DNA from: Prionace glauca
Taxonomy: Eukaryota > Chordata > Chondrichthyes > Carcharhiniformes > Carcharhinidae
Length of the DNA: 64,000 nt
Reading direction: 5' to 3'
NCBI GenBank assembly: GCA_037974335.1
Contig: CM075760.1
Span: forward strand, 37,705,609-37,769,608
The notes beneath the pieces are model-generated. The model searched no databases, had not been told where the DNA came from, and saw only the letters and a list, made by a program, of their open reading frames with translations. The position numbers and the translations under genes were made by a program. Within the stretch, counting starts at the first letter, position 1; every line of letters begins with the position of its first letter. Below are positions 32,912 through 44,625 of this stretch, piece by piece.

Positions 32912-33463
32912 ACATAAGAGCCAGGAGCAGGAGTCAGTAATTCAGCCCCTCAAGCCAGCTCCACAATTCAATCTGATCATGGCTGATCTCACCTCTGTCT
33001 CAATTCCACTTGGGAATGTCCACCTGAACATAAGAACATAAGAAATAGGAGCAGGAGTAGGCCATCTAGCCCTTCGAGCCTGCCCCGCCATTCAATAAGA
33101 TCATGGTTGATCTGTCGTGGCTCAGTTCCACATTCCCGCCCTCTCCCCATAATCCTTAATCCCCTCGCTTATCAAAAACCCATCAACCCGCGTCTTAAAA
33201 ATATTTAGCGAGGCAGCCTCCACCACTTCAATGGGCAGAGAATTCCAGAGATTCACCACCCTTTGAGTGAAGAAGTTCTTCCTCAACTCCGTTGTAAACC
33301 GCCCCCCTTTTATCTTGAGGCTGTGCCTCCTAATCCTACTGTCTTTTTTGAGCAGGAAGAGTCTCTCCACCTCTATCCTATCCATCCCATTCATCATCTT
33401 ATACATCACAATGAGATCTCCCCTCATTCTTCTAAACTCTAACGAGTACAAGCCTAGTTTATT
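32912..33463 (-). mobile_element. Two CR1 3' ends, antisense
   Basis: 32912-33012 is an older tail ('agccaggagcaggagtcagt', 'caatctgatcatggctgatc'). 33028-33463 is a younger tail of the common subfamily, whose minus strand encodes 'LYSLEFRRMRGDLIVMYKMM' and the terminal ORF2 block. Confidence 0.85.
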
Positions 33464-33689
33464 CAACAACAGGATGATAAGACAAAATCTTCCTTTTGTG
33501 TGTCCTCAGTGGAAGGTTCAGCCTGATTCGTGAGAGTGAGCAAAATAAACTGAATTTATATTCAATACCTGTATTCTTTCCGTATGGCGACTTATTTCAA
33601 ATTAGTTAAAGATCAAGCTGTCTCTCGTCAATGAGATCACTGTCATTATATCATTGACATCACTAGGTTACATCACTGAAATTGTGATT

Positions 33690-33990
33690 CTAATCAACCT
33701 TAGCACAGTGATTAGCGCGCAACTGCCTCTCAGCACCAGGGACCTGGGTTTGATTCCCAGCTTGGTTCTCTGTCTGTATGGGGTCTGCACGTTCTCCCCA
33801 TGTCTGCATGGGTTTCCTCTGAGTGCTCCGGTTTCCTCTCACAGTCCGATAGATATGCTGGTTAAGTGCATTGGTCATACTAAATTCTCCCTCAGTGCAC
33901 CCAAACAGGTGCCGGACTGTGAGAACTGGGGGATTTTCACAGTAACTTCATTGCAGTGTTAATGAAAGTTGACTTATGACTATAAACTTT
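33690..33990 (+). repeat. tRNA-derived SINE, sense
   Basis: 'accttagcacagtgattagc' head, box B-like 'ctgggtttgattcccag', body 'tctgcacgttctccccatgt', tail 'cagtaacttcattgcagtgt'. Same family as 29.84 kb. Confidence 0.85.
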
Positions 33991-34379
33991 ACTTTCACTA
34001 ATATATGCAAATTGTCCAACCTTCAGTTCTCATACCTGGAGGAAGCTACAATGTTACATTGTTCTATCCATTGTAACTTTTTGGACGGGTCAGCTGTTCG
34101 AGGCAGAATGTAAAATCTTGCAGAAATGTGAAATAAAAACAGAAAATGATAGATAACATCAGCAGGTGTGGCAGTATCTGTGGAGAAACCCATTAACATT
34201 GGATTGGTTTTGATTGCAGAATGAGAAGGACAATCTGTCCTTTAGGTTTTATTAACGTTTAATACGGTGTAAGATGTTTTCGTGAGGAATTAAGGAAGCA
34301 ATATTATAAATCTCTGAGATGAAGTGGTGTCCATCTTTGTGCGGGACAGAGGCGCTCCATTTAGCCGGAGAGTGGATCG
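33991..34379. other. No gene; short interspersed repeat
   Basis: 34140-34200 carries the common short repeat 'aacatcagcaggtgtggcag' + 'tatctgtggagaaa'; a related piece is at 46540-46610. The rest is unremarkable. Confidence 0.5.
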
Positions 34380-34578
34380 AGTTGAAGCCGATGTGCCCCT
34401 AATAAACATGGCGGCGTTGCGGGGGCGGGGCAATGGGCGGTGCACGCAGAACGCTGAGGCAGTTGGCACTGCACATGCGCATCGCTGTCGTATCGTTTGT
34501 TGACCGATAGCGCGCGGGTTCTTCCCCGGATCGGAATCAGATTTGAAAGGGGGGACGGTTAACGGTCGCTGGGTTGCC
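34380..34578 (+). promoter_or_regulatory. EMC4 CpG promoter
   Basis: The region just before the EMC4 ATG is GC- and CpG-rich. It has a YY1 element AAACATGGCGGC at 34404-34415, a GC box 'gggggcgggg' at 34421-34430, an NRF1-like 'tgcacatgcgca' at 34470-34481, and no TATA box. This is the layout of a housekeeping promoter. The 184-aa open frame on the opposite strand is a by-product of CpG richness. Confidence 0.75.
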
Positions 34579-37500
34579 ATGGCTGCAGGGGCGGGGCTTA
34601 CCAACCGCGCGCGCTGGCACAAGTGGACCCTCGAACTCAACCTGAGCGGCAGCAGCAGGTGCGGAGGCCGCGCGGGAAGCCGGGGGCTCGAGTAGGAGGC
34701 AAGCCGGGCCAGCCCGCCTCTCCCGCGGGGAGGCCACCGCATCCTGACCCGGGGGTGCGGCGCCAACCCAAAACTTCCCAGTCCCGAGTTTTTCACGCCT
34801 CTTTTACTCCTCGCCGAGCTTTTCAACACAAAGCAGTCCCTCAAATCCCCCAGAAATCACTCAGACCCACCTTAGCATCTTTTCCCCAGGTCATGACCCT
34901 GAGATGCCATCTTGGTTTCAGCCCCTCCACCTGATCAGGTGCCAACTGCAGCAGTGGTTGCCAGAATGATTGCTCATTTCCAGGGCCGGGTGCTGAACTG
35001 GGGCACTCAATGTCCCACAGTGTTTGTTTTTAACTTGGTACATCTGGTAATTTGTCGCTATTGCTCCTTAATGGAGGGTAAAGGGATTGGCACCCTGATT
35101 ATTAATTGACAGTAATCCACTTCTTCCATCCTCCATTCCCATGGTAGTTTGGTACACGCAATGGTAGTATGTGTCTGAGGTTTACCCAAGCTTTAGTTCA
35201 TGCTGGCAATATTGCCACCACGTTGGTATCCTCCATAGAGAGACTCTCTTTAAAAATGGTCCTGAAAGAGTGACCAATTTGTGTTTTCTGTTTCTCTCAG
35301 GAGCCGTAATCAACAGTGTGGCCAGAGAGACTCCATGTGCCCAGTCGCATATTCAGACAAACAGTTACCTGACATCTGTGTCCAAGAAACAGACCGGATC
35401 CTGGTCGAGAAAGTAAGTTGGATTTGAAGTGTCCTTGGTGTGTGGCTGACAATGCCTGGTTTGTCTGTGGTGGTGAAGGACCTTGATGAACCAGAGCAGC
35501 CTGTTTGATAAAGAGACTTATTGTGTTATCCAGGCCTGGGTATAAGATCAGTATGTGGCCTCCCCAGATTGATTCCTTTAACTGATACCTTGCTTGCTTT
35601 CTGTTTTCAGCGCTGCTGGGACATCGCCTTGGGCCCGCTGAAACAGCTGCCCATGAATCTGTTCATCATGTACATGGCTGGCAACACCATCTCCATCCTC
35701 CCTATCATGATGGTATGCATGATGGCCTGGAGACCCATACAAGCCCTGATCTCCATGTCAGCAAGTGAGTATTGTATTGAATGTACTGCTCAGAAACAGC
35801 TCTGAATCTTGAGCTGCTTAGAATAGAGTTCTGGGAGGTGGGTAATTGAGGGAGTTAGAGAAGGAAAGAAAAGAGGTGTTGTTTTGCTTTCTAACTTTCT
35901 CAGGCTTTAGGAAATTATCTTAATCTTCTACAGGAGAAGAAGTGACTAGATTTTTGGTGAGTATCTGCTAAATAACTAAGGTTTATTCTGTTCCTAAGGA
36001 CCAAAATAGTATAGCAACAGGTGGTAAGGTTAATAAAATACGTAAAAACAGCAATGAAATATAACATTGGACAAAATAAATAGTTTATTAGTACATATTA
36101 AAGATGGGAGGACAGGTGATGTGTCACAGCTGCAGCATTTGGGAGTTTCTAGGTGTCAGTTTGATCCAAGGCAAACACATCTCTCATGGCGGTTTACAGC
36201 AAGGAAATGGGCCTTCGGCCCAACTTGTCCATGCTACCCTTTCTGTTCTTAAGCCCCAGAGCTAGTCACAATTGCCTGCATTTGGCCCATATCCCTCTAT
36301 ACCCATCTTACCCATGTAACTGAGTAAACATTTCTTAAAAGACAAAATTGTACGACTACCTCTGGCAGTTTGTTCCAGACACTCACACTCTCTGTGTGAA
36401 AAAGTTGCCCCTCTGGAACTTTGTGTCTTCCCCTCTCACCCTAAACCTATGCCCTCTAGTTTTAGGCTCTCCTACCTTTGGGAAAAGATATTGATCTATG
36501 CCCCTCATTATTTATGAACCTCTATTAGATCACCCCTCAGCCTCCTAAGCTCCAGAGAAAAAAGTTCTGGTCTATCCAGCCTCATATAACTCAAGCCATC
36601 ATGACCCAGTAGCATCCTAGTAAATCTCTTCTGCACCCTTTCTAGCTTAGTAATTTCCTTTCTATAATAGGGTGAACAGGACTGTACACAGTATTCCTCG
36701 CCTCCCATTGTGTCCTGGAATACGTTTCATCAGGTCCTGGGGATTTATCTATATTGATGCGCTTTAAGACTTTCAGCACCACTTTCTCTGTAATATGTAC
36801 CGAGTCTGCCGTAAGTGTTAGAAGTTTGAGCAGCTTCGGCTCAGTTTATGAGTTGGAGGCTGAACTACTGACAGTACAATGCATCAGGGAGGGGGAAAAT
36901 TACCTGGAATTTTTGTTCCAGTAGACAGTCACACCTCCTGGGATAAAGTCTGCTGATTTGGTCACTGGTCAGGGACAGGAGATTGACTGAGAGAGAGGCA
37001 GGTAAGGGGATTCAGAGGGTAGGAACCTTAGCCTTCAGGATTGTCCAACTGGTTTGAGATTTTTTCAGCTCGTTTGGGCTGCAGAGTGGATGAGCAAACT
37101 GACCTTGGCACCATGGTCCTGGAAGCCATTCAAGTTAGAGGAGAAAACTTAAACTGGACCATCTCAAGGGCAACATGACAGCTCAGAGACTATCCCTGTT
37201 GCTGTGCGGACACATGGATTTGGGCCTGTGTCTGTGGGAGTTTGCGCGTTCTCCCTGTGGTTGCGTGGGTTTCCTCCGGGTGCTGCGGTTTCCTCCCACA
37301 TCCCAAAAATGTGCTTTTAGTCTGATTGATTGGGTAACAAATTGTCCCTATATTGGACCTCCCTGATCCTCGCACATTAGGCGTAGACTAAAATCATGAA
37401 TAGGTCACTGAGACAATGGGACGGCGGCGCGGGCTCGTTGGGCCGAAGGGCCTGTTTCCCGTGCTGTGTTGTTCTTTGTTCTTTGAGAAAAAAAGAAATA

Positions 37501-39993
37501 TAGCGGTAATATGGGATGGTTTAGTCAGAAGGATTCACGCTGCTCTCTGCAGCAAAGAGCATGAGTTTAGATGGCTGTGTTACTTGCCTTCTGCCAGGGT
37601 TCAGGACATCTGCTCAGGGCTGAAGAGGAACTTACAGTATTGTATCGGATCTACAGCTCAAAAGCAGCTGCACAGGGGGAGGACCCAGTCATTGTGGTCC
37701 ATGTAGCTACCAGTGACATAGGCAGGACAAAGAAGGAGGTTTTTGCATGGTAGTATGAGGACCTAGGTACCAAATTAAGAAGCAGGATCTCAAAGTTCAT
37801 AATCTGGATTATTACCTGAACCACTTGCTAATTGACTTAGGACAAATCAGATCAGAGAGTTGAATGCATGATTCAAAGATTGGTGTGGGAGGTGGATTCT
37901 GGTTCATGGGGCACTGACACCAGCACTGGGGAAAACATTTAAAACCAAATAGTGGACAGAGAATCAAATTTGTGGCAAGGAATCAAAAATTTATAGAAAT
38001 AACTGGATGAAGGGATGGTTGGCAAATTTGCCGATGACACAAACATAAGTGGGAAAATAAGTTGTGACAAGGACATATGAGGGCGGGTTCAAAAAGCCAG
38101 AAAGGTTAAGTGAGTGGACAAATATCTGGTAATTGGATCAAATGTGGGCAAATGGGAAATTGACCATTTCGGCAGGAAGAATGAAAAATAAGCATTTTGT
38201 CTAAACAGTGAGAGATTGCAGAGCTCAGAGATTCAGAGGCATTCTGGGTGTTTTATTACATAAATCACAAAAGGCTAATATGCAGGTACAGCAAGTAATT
38301 AGTAAAATGGAATGTTATCATTCATTCTGAATGGAATTGAAACAGAATTAGGGAGGTTCTGCTTCAGTTGTACAGGTCACTCGTGAGACCACATCTGAGT
38401 CCTGTGTACAGTGTTTATCTCCTTGATTAAGGAAGGGTGTAAGTATGCTGGAGACAGTTCAGGAAAGGTTTACCAGACCAGCACCCGAAATGGATGAGCT
38501 GTGTTACGAAGAAAAGTTGGACAGGCTAAGCATCTATCTGCTGGAACTAAAAAGAATAAGTGGCGACTTGAGCCTGTGGGGCCTTGACAGGATGAGGTAA
38601 AGAAGATGTTTCCTCTTGTGGGATAATCTAGAACTCGGCATCACTGTTTAAAATTAAAGGATCACCCAATTAAAGTAGGGATGAGAATTTTTTTTTCCTG
38701 AGTGTCATAAGTCTTTGGAATTCTCTTCCTGAAAAGGTGGTGAAAGCAGAATCTTTGATAATTTTAAGGCAGAGGTGGTTAGATTTTTGGTATGTTGGGG
38801 TGGGGGGGGGAGGTCAGTGATAGGTAATTGGGAGTCAGTGGGATGAAGGTTTGAGGTTACTATCAGATCAGAGAGTAAAGGGCCATTCTGCTCAATCCCT
38901 CCTCGTTGACAGTCCAGATATCCCAGGAAACAGTCTAGTGAACCCTTGTTACTCTCCTTCTGGACAATTTTCTGGATAAGAGGACCCAAACTCTGCTGAG
39001 TGTTCCAAGTGTGGTTCCACCAAAACTCGATACAATTGCACAAAGATTTCCTCATTCTGAAACTCCATCTCTGGGGAATAAAGGCTAACAGACCATGTGC
39101 ATCCTAATTTCCTGCTGTGCCTACATGCTGACTCTGTGATTTAAGGACAATGATTCCCCGATTCTCTCTGAACATTTCTCAGTCTCTGATCTGTTCCTGA
39201 ACTTCCTACTTTTCCATTCTTGCTCTCAGTCTTTAGGGTCCTGGGGAATTCGAGTCAGCATTGGCTGCAGCCTCTGGTCTATTTCATCGGCAACCTGCTG
39301 GGGTTGGCTCTGGCCATCTACAAGTGCCAGGCGATGGGGCTACTGCCCACACATGCCTCTGACTGGCTGGCATTCATCCAGCCACCCAAGGTGAGATCCA
39401 CACTCGGTCTGTGAGGGGGAGCCAGGAAAATAGGAAGAGGAAACCATTCAGGGCTGTGGAGCTTGAGGGGTTGTGTGGACTGGACCCAATTTTTTTAATT
39501 CATTCATGGGACATATTTATTGCCCATCCCTCATTGCCCTTGGAGAGCAGTTGAGAGTCAACCACAGGAAATCTGCCACCCTTACCTGGTGTGACGTACG
39601 TGTGACTCCAGAGCCACAACAATGTGGTTGATTCTGAACTGGCCTCAGGCAACTAGGGATGGGCAATAAATGCTGGCCAGCCAGAGATGCCCATATCCCA
39701 CGAATGAAGAAAAATAAATTTGAGTGATGGGGGAGGAGTGCAGAGAAAGTGGAGATATCTGGGAATTGAGGGATGGGGGAAGTGTGCGGGGAAAATGGGA
39801 ATATCTTTGAGAATTGAGGGATAGTGGGGAGATTGTGAGGAAAGAGGGGAAATCTTTGGAAATTGAGGAATGGGGAGGAGTGTGGGGAAAGTGGAGATGA
39901 AGTTGATGATGAATTGTGGAGCAGGCTCAACAGAAGCTATCTTCTCCTTTCACACAGAGAGTGGAGTACATGGGCGGGGGCCTGGTCCTGTGA
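34579..39993 (+). CDS. EMC4: EMC4, ER membrane protein complex subunit 4 (five exons)
   Basis: Five exons join in frame to a 180-aa protein that closely matches vertebrate EMC4 (183 aa in human). Exons are 34579-34658, 35301-35412, 35611-35764, 39230-39390 and 39958-39993. All introns are GT-AG and the phases agree (the split codons are an Arg and an Ile). Hallmarks are the start '[20 protein letters not shown]', exon 2 '[11 protein letters not shown]' (residues 54-64), exon 3 '[20 protein letters not shown]' with a membrane segment at about 80-105, exon 4 '[20 protein letters not shown]' (second membrane segment) and '[14 protein letters not shown]', and the end '[11 protein letters not shown]'. 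EMC4 is a subunit of the ER insertase that places tail-anchored and multipass proteins in the membrane. The ATG context GCCATGG is strong. Intron 3 (3.5 kb) holds a CR1, a SINE and older LINE debris. It looks fully functional. Confidence 0.97.
36170..36815 (-). mobile_element. CR1 LINE in EMC4 intron 3, antisense
   Basis: The minus strand encodes '[20 protein letters not shown]' (36508-36708) and ends in a CR1 tail whose plus-strand form is 'gaaatgggccttcggcccaa'. After 36715 it jumps to RT sequence ('aggtcctggggatttatcta', the SPGPD region), so an internal part has been deleted. Confidence 0.8.
37155..37487 (+). repeat. SINE with CR1-type tail, in EMC4 intron 3
   Basis: Sense copy of the element at 4694-5025: head 'tgtgcggacacatggatttg', body 'gtttcctccgggtgctgcgg', tail 'ttgggccgaagggcctgttt' and 'ccgtgctgtgttgttctttg'. 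The two copies are very similar. Confidence 0.85.
37570..38830 (+). mobile_element. CR1 LINE fragments (ORF1 and RT), in EMC4 intron 3
   Basis: 37600-37800 encodes the ORF1 esterase-like piece ('[20 protein letters not shown]'). 38015-38800 carries the degraded end of ORF2, including 'ttggcaaatttgccgatgac' (FADDT) and the block around 'ttggaattctcttcctgaaa' (LWNSLP). Frames are destroyed. Confidence 0.75.
38870..39160 (-). mobile_element. Old LINE 3' fragment, antisense, in EMC4 intron 3
   Basis: 'ccaaactctgctgagtgttc' and 'caaagatttcctcattctga' resemble the antisense CR1/L2 3' region. It abuts the acceptor side of intron 3 about 70 bp upstream of exon 4. Confidence 0.55.
39490..39725. repeat. 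Inverted pair of SINE (second family) 3' parts, EMC4 intron 4
   Basis: 39490-39562 is antisense ('catatttattgcccatccct') and 39575-39725 is sense ('gatgggcaataaatgctggc'), so the SINE body is folded back on itself with most of the head missing. Confidence 0.65.
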
Positions 39994-40497
39994 TGATCCC
40001 ACTGTCCTCCTATCGCTCACTGAGACACGGCCCAAGGACGATCGATACCTGCTGCCATCTGACTCACCTGGGACCAGGCTTTCTGTAGGTAACATGCCCT
40101 CCCATCACTGGCCCCTCACACACACACAGACAGACACCTGCCCCATGTGCCTGTGACCGATGTCGGAATGGCTGGAGATATTGACAGCAGGGAGTGTGTA
40201 TTTTTTCACTGGGCATTCAGTTGTTTATCATGTTGACCCCCTTTGCTGATCCTCGGCTGAGGGAGCTGTTGGGGTTGACAGTCGGACTGGAGGTTCCTGG
40301 ATCAGTCATTCTGGGTCAGGAGGTCACACTTTCCTGAAACACTTCCCTGAGAATCAAGTGTGCTGTAACAGGTTCTCCCAGGAGTCCCTTAAACCGTCTC
40401 TGAAATTAGGTTCCCAGACCATGCGTTGTCTCGTTCGTACCTTATGGGATCTTACTGTGCACATGGCAGTCATCATCTCTTCCCACAGAACGGCAGG
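39994..40497 (+). other. EMC4 3' untranslated and flanking sequence
   Basis: No AATAAA is seen before the CR1 at 40.5 kb, so the polyA site is not identified. 40098-40136 has a short CA/CAGA-rich tract. Confidence 0.4.
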
Positions 40498-40998
40498 GAC
40501 TGCAGAGGAGGTTTACTATGCTGATACCGGAGTTGAGGGGATTGAGCTATGAGGAGAGGCTGAATAAACTAGGCTTGTACTCGTTAGAGTTTAGAAGAAT
40601 GAGGGGAGATCTCATTGAGACGTATAAGATGATGAATGGGATGGATAGGATAGAGGTGGAGAGACTCTTCCCGCTCAAAAAAGACAGTAGGACTAGGGGG
40701 CACAGCCTCAAGGTAAAGGGGAGGCGGTTTAGAACAGAGTTGAGGAGGAACTTCTTCACTCAAAGGGTGGTGAATCTCTGGAATTCTCTGCCCGTTGAAG
40801 TGGTGGAGGCTGCCTCGCTAAATATTTTTAAGAAACGGGTTGATGGGTTTTTGATAAGAGAAGGGATTAAGGGTTATGGGGAGAGGGCGGGAAGGTGGAG
40901 CTGAGCCACGACAGATCAGCCATGATCTTATTGAATGGCGGGGCAGGCTCGAAGGGCCAGATGGCCTACTCCTGCTCCTATTTCTTATGTTATTATGA
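40498..40998 (+). mobile_element. CR1 3' end, sense, with open 128-aa C-terminus
   Basis: The frame 40518-40904 encodes the ORF2 end ('MLIPELRGLSYEERLNKLGL' ... 'VVNLWNSLPVEVVEAASLNI') without interruption. It ends 'tcctatttcttatgttatta'. Diagnostic bases ('ggccagatggcc', 'ggagctgagcc') are shared with the copies at 53.3 and 54.3 kb, so these form one young subfamily. Confidence 0.9.
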
Positions 40999-41234
40999 TA
41001 CGAGAGTGACCAATCGAAAGGGAGGAATGGTCTAGCTCCTCTGCCCTTTCGGGCTGTCCCAAAGCGCTCTGAATCAACATGGCAACTTCCTGTTTCCGAA
41101 ACACAATCACTGCTGTTCACCTGGGAAATTCAGCAAATTCCACAAACTGTTGGGTAACCACCAAATGTTAGGCTGTTTGAAGGACTGGCCCTCGAAAACC
41201 AGCAGGAGCTCTCCTTCTGTCCATCCAGTCGTGG

Positions 41235-41815
41235 ATAAATCCTAGAAGCCCTACAGAGTAGAATGGCCATTCAGCCCATCTGGCCTACACCAACAAAAAT
41301 CCCACCCATGTCCTATCCTGTAACCCCACATATTTACCCTGCTAATCTCCCTGACACTAAGGCAATTGAGTCTGGTCAATCCACCTAACCTGCATGTCTT
41401 CGGACTCTGGGAGGAAACCAAAGCACCTGGAGGAAACCCACACAGACATGGGAAGAATGCGCAGTCACCTGAAGCCAGATTTGAACCGAGTACCTGGTGC
41501 TGTGAGGCAACAGTGCTAACCACCAGTCTCCCCTGTGTCTGTGTGGAGTTTGCACCTTCTCCCCGTGTCCGCATGAGTTTCCTCTGGGAGGAAAGTGGAG
41601 TACCCGAACTCCCAAAGCGTGCTGTTCAGGTGGATTTGCTATGCTAAATTGCCACTTAATGTCACAAAATACGTAGATTGGGGTAATTAGTGGGGTAAAT
41701 ATATTGGGTTACGGGAGTAGGATGGGTGAGGGGGCCTGGGTAAGATGCTCAGACAGTCAGTGCAGACTCAAAGAGCTGAGTGGTCTTTCTTGCGCTATAG
41801 GATTCTACTATTTTA
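41235..41815. repeat. Two SINE copies, head to head
   Basis: 41235-41530 is antisense ('ggaggaaacccacacagaca' body, head 'tgaggcaacagtgctaacca'). From 41531 a sense body follows ('ctgtgtctgtgtggagtttg' ... 'gggtaattagtggggtaaat') to about 41815. Together they form an imperfect palindrome. Confidence 0.7.
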
Positions 41816-42679
41816 TAGATGCATGCTTACATCTGTGGGTGCATGTCTGTGTGGGTGCACACACATTTCAGTTCATGTGCACCTGTGTGCAAGCACATAC
41901 ATGTTTGTGTGTGTGAATGTGTTGTCTGCTTTCACTTCATTTAATGATTGTGTTTGAGTTGTTCCTCTGTGTGTGTTTGTGGGAGGGGTGGGAGAGAGGT
42001 GTCAATAATCCATCCCTCCCACCCACCCCCAACCATTCTGAGCTTACACCCGATGCCAGGAGTGGATCGAGAAGGCTGGAGGCAAATTGATAACCTCGAG
42101 GTGAGTGGAGAAACAATCAGTGTGAGTTTGACGCTGCTGTGAAGAATGTGCAATGTCTTTTCACTGATTCTGTAGCTGTGGAAATAAAGAGTTTCAGCGA
42201 AACGGGGCCTCTGTGAAATGACAGCAGACAAACACGAGAGTCAGATTTCACTGACTCCACCAGCTTAAAGCTCTCCTGTTCCACTTTAAACTCTGCAACA
42301 CTCTCACCTTTTCTCTCCCACAATATTCAGGCTTCAGTAACCTGAGCTGGTGGAAATATAATCATTCTCTATTTGCTGACTCATTTCACCATCGCTCCTG
42401 TTCTTCCAACACAATCTTGATTCCCCCCACTGCTGAAGAACACGAACAGACATCCCTCCCTCTGTGTTCGAGTCTTCAGTGTTCACCTTTTCAGTTGGAT
42501 AGGATTTCAGTTGAGAATTATAACACATCCCATTTCCATCTCCTTATGGTGTCTGGGCCAGATCATGTAAATTTTTCTTTAAAAGATCTGTTTAACCCTT
42601 CTCCCCAAAGTCCAGCATCTACAAGGCAGTCACTCTTGTGTCCAATTGAATAAGCTCCAATTTTCTGAATTAGTACAGC
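41816..42679. other. GT-rich tract, then no recognised feature
   Basis: 41820-41970 is rich in TG dinucleotides. 41950-42640 shows no gene, although AATAAA occurs at 42183-42188. Confidence 0.4.
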
Positions 42680-42945
42680 TCCAACAACTTAGGAAGCTCA
42701 ACACCATTCAAGACATAGCAGCCAGATTGGCAATCCTTCTACAAGCTCCAACACTGACTCACATGGCAGCTGTGTGTACCACCTACAAGATGCAGTGCAA
42801 GCACTCAGCAAGGCTTCTTTGACAGCATCTTGCAAACCCGCAACCTCTAGCACCTTGGACAAGGGCAGGAAATGCATAGGAACATCATCGCCTGCACGTT
42901 CCCCTCCAAGTCACTCACCATCTATACTCAGAGATTGATTACAAT
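42680..42945 (+). repeat. Dispersed repeat, LINE 3'-like
   Basis: 'caacaacttaggaagctcaa', 'caccattcaagacatagcag' and 'tgcacgttcccctccaagtc' belong to a dispersed repeat. A fragment of the same family occurs at 45010-45145. The class is not certain. Confidence 0.5.
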
Positions 42946-43667
42946 GTGAAATTCAGTGCCACAGGAACGAGCTGGACAACTCATTCTTATAGTTTAAAAA
43001 CAAAACGTGATGAGTACATGAGGGAAAGGAAATTAGAAAGATGAGCTGAAAGGCTGAAATGAGGGAGATGGAATGGGAGTTGTCTTGTGTGAAATATTAA
43101 ATCAGCACAGACTAGTGAAACCAAGCAGTCTCCTTCCAGACTGGATATTCTCTATAATTCAATATAATTTCTGATCAGCACGTTCCACTATTTGTACTGC
43201 ACATGTTCAGAGTATAACCTGGTGCTGAGATTGTGTCATGTGTAAAATTATGAATTGTAACATTGTCATTGAAATTGATGAACAGAAATTTTCATCAACC
43301 AGATCCACTCTCGAAAAATATAATTCCAAAACATGAAGCAGCTTAACTAATGACAGTTGAACAATATTTAAAAGTGAAAGGAGATAACTTTAATTTCTAC
43401 CTTAGCATAATTTCAGTTCCAATATGCAACATTCTTCAGATGTAGCTCCCACTTTGATTACAGTTAAAATCCATAAATATACTTGCTCAAAGGAGTATAG
43501 ACTGTCCTGAAGCTTTCAGAGAGAAGACAAGTCTTAGAGCAGCTTGTAGAAACCCTCGATTTTCAAGCAGTCCCCAGTGTACTTGCAGCTCTGACAGTAA
43601 CTGAAACTCTCCTCACAGTCTGCACATTCTCATGGTTTCTCCCTAATTTGAAATTCAATCACAATAG

Positions 43668-44504
43668 TTAGTTGTGAATTCGCTGGTGTGTCAGAAGATT
43701 CGATGAAGTAACGTATCCCTTCCCACACTGCAAGCAGGTGAACGGCCTCTCTCCAGTGTGAAGCCGCTGATGTATTGCTAGTTTAGACGACTGATTGAAT
43801 CCCTTCTCACACACAGAACAGATGAATGGTCTATCCTCTGTGTGAATTCGCTGGTGTATTGCTAGGTTGGATGAGTGATTGAATCTTTTCCCACACACAG
43901 AGCAGATGAATGGTTTCTCTCCAGTGTGAACTCGCTGGTGTGTCAGCAGAGTTGATGACCGACTGAATCCTTTCCCACACACAGAGCAGGTGAATGGCTT
44001 CTCTTCAGTGTGAATTTGCTGGTGTGTGAACAAGGTTGCTGACTGAGCAAATCCCTTTCCACACTGGGAACAGGTGAATGGCCTCTCCCCAGTGTGAACT
44101 CGCTGGTGTTTCAACAAAGTAGATGAATCAGCAAATCCCTTCCCACACTGGGAGCAAGTGAATGGCCTCTCCTGAGTGTGAGCTCGCTGGTGTATCAGCA
44201 GAGTGGATGAGTGAGAAAATCCCTTTCCACATTCAGAGCAGGTGAACGGTTTCTCCCCAGTGTGAACTCGCTGGTGTATTGCTAGATTAGATGACTGATT
44301 GAATCCTTTCCCACATTGGGAGCAGGTGAACGGTCTCTCCTCAGCATGAGTCCTCTGATGTATATTTAAGCTGGATAACTGAGTGAATCCCTTCCCACAC
44401 TGGGAGCAGGTGAATGGCCTCTCACCAGTGTGACTGCGTCGATGAGTTTCCAGCAGGGATGGGTAATTGAATTCCTTCCCACAATCCTCACACTTCCATG
44501 CCAT
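43668..44504 (-). CDS. C2H2 zinc-finger protein D, ten fingers, intact frame
   Basis: The 278-aa frame consists almost entirely of ten complete C2H2 fingers at a 28-residue period, from '[19 protein letters not shown]' to 'FTCLQCGKGYVTSSNLLTHQ', ending 'RIHN'. Every Cys and His ligand is present. Variable recognition residues include TQLSSL, NQSSNL, SHSSTL, ADSSTL, AQSATL, SRSSTL, NHSSNL, NQSSKL and VTSSNL. The product should be a nuclear DNA-binding protein; no KRAB or SCAN is visible. The start at 44504 is probably secondary: upstream the family leader survives ('EENSTIHSGEK'), but its ATG has become ATT and a TAG interrupts the ancestral first finger ('FNQSSGL' stop). The likely promoter is the block at 45.9-46.45 kb. 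Confidence 0.85.
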   Translation of the reverse strand: MAWKCEDCGKEFNYPSLLETHRRSHTGERPFTCSQCGKGFTQLSSLNIHQRTHAEERPFTCSQCGKGFNQSSNLAIHQRVHTGEKPFTCSECGKGFSHSSTLLIHQRAHTQERPFTCSQCGKGFADSSTLLKHQRVHTGERPFTCSQCGKGFAQSATLFTHQQIHTEEKPFTCSVCGKGFSRSSTLLTHQRVHTGEKPFICSVCGKRFNHSSNLAIHQRIHTEDRPFICSVCEKGFNQSSKLAIHQRLHTGERPFTCLQCGKGYVTSSNLLTHQRIHN

Positions 44505-44625
44505 CTCCCTGTTGTGACTGCAATTATGTTCCTAAAGGCCAGATGATTGGTTGAAGTCTTGTCCACAAACAGAACACGTGTACAGTTTCTCTCCACTGTG
44601 AATGGTGCTATTTTCTTCCAATTTC
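44505..44625 (-). pseudogene. Relic of the original 5' coding end of gene D
   Basis: The minus strand still reads 'LYTCSVCGQDFNQSSGL' preceded by the leader 'EENSTIHSGEK', in the same frame as D but cut by a TAG before 'EHNCSHNREMAWKC'. The ancestral initiator is ATT here. Confidence 0.8.

Noticed and set aside
34290-34844. 184-aa minus-strand open frame
   Set aside because: It runs antisense through the EMC4 CpG promoter and first exon, is low in complexity (Arg, Pro, Ala rich) and has no domain; CpG-rich sequence lacks stop codons by chance.
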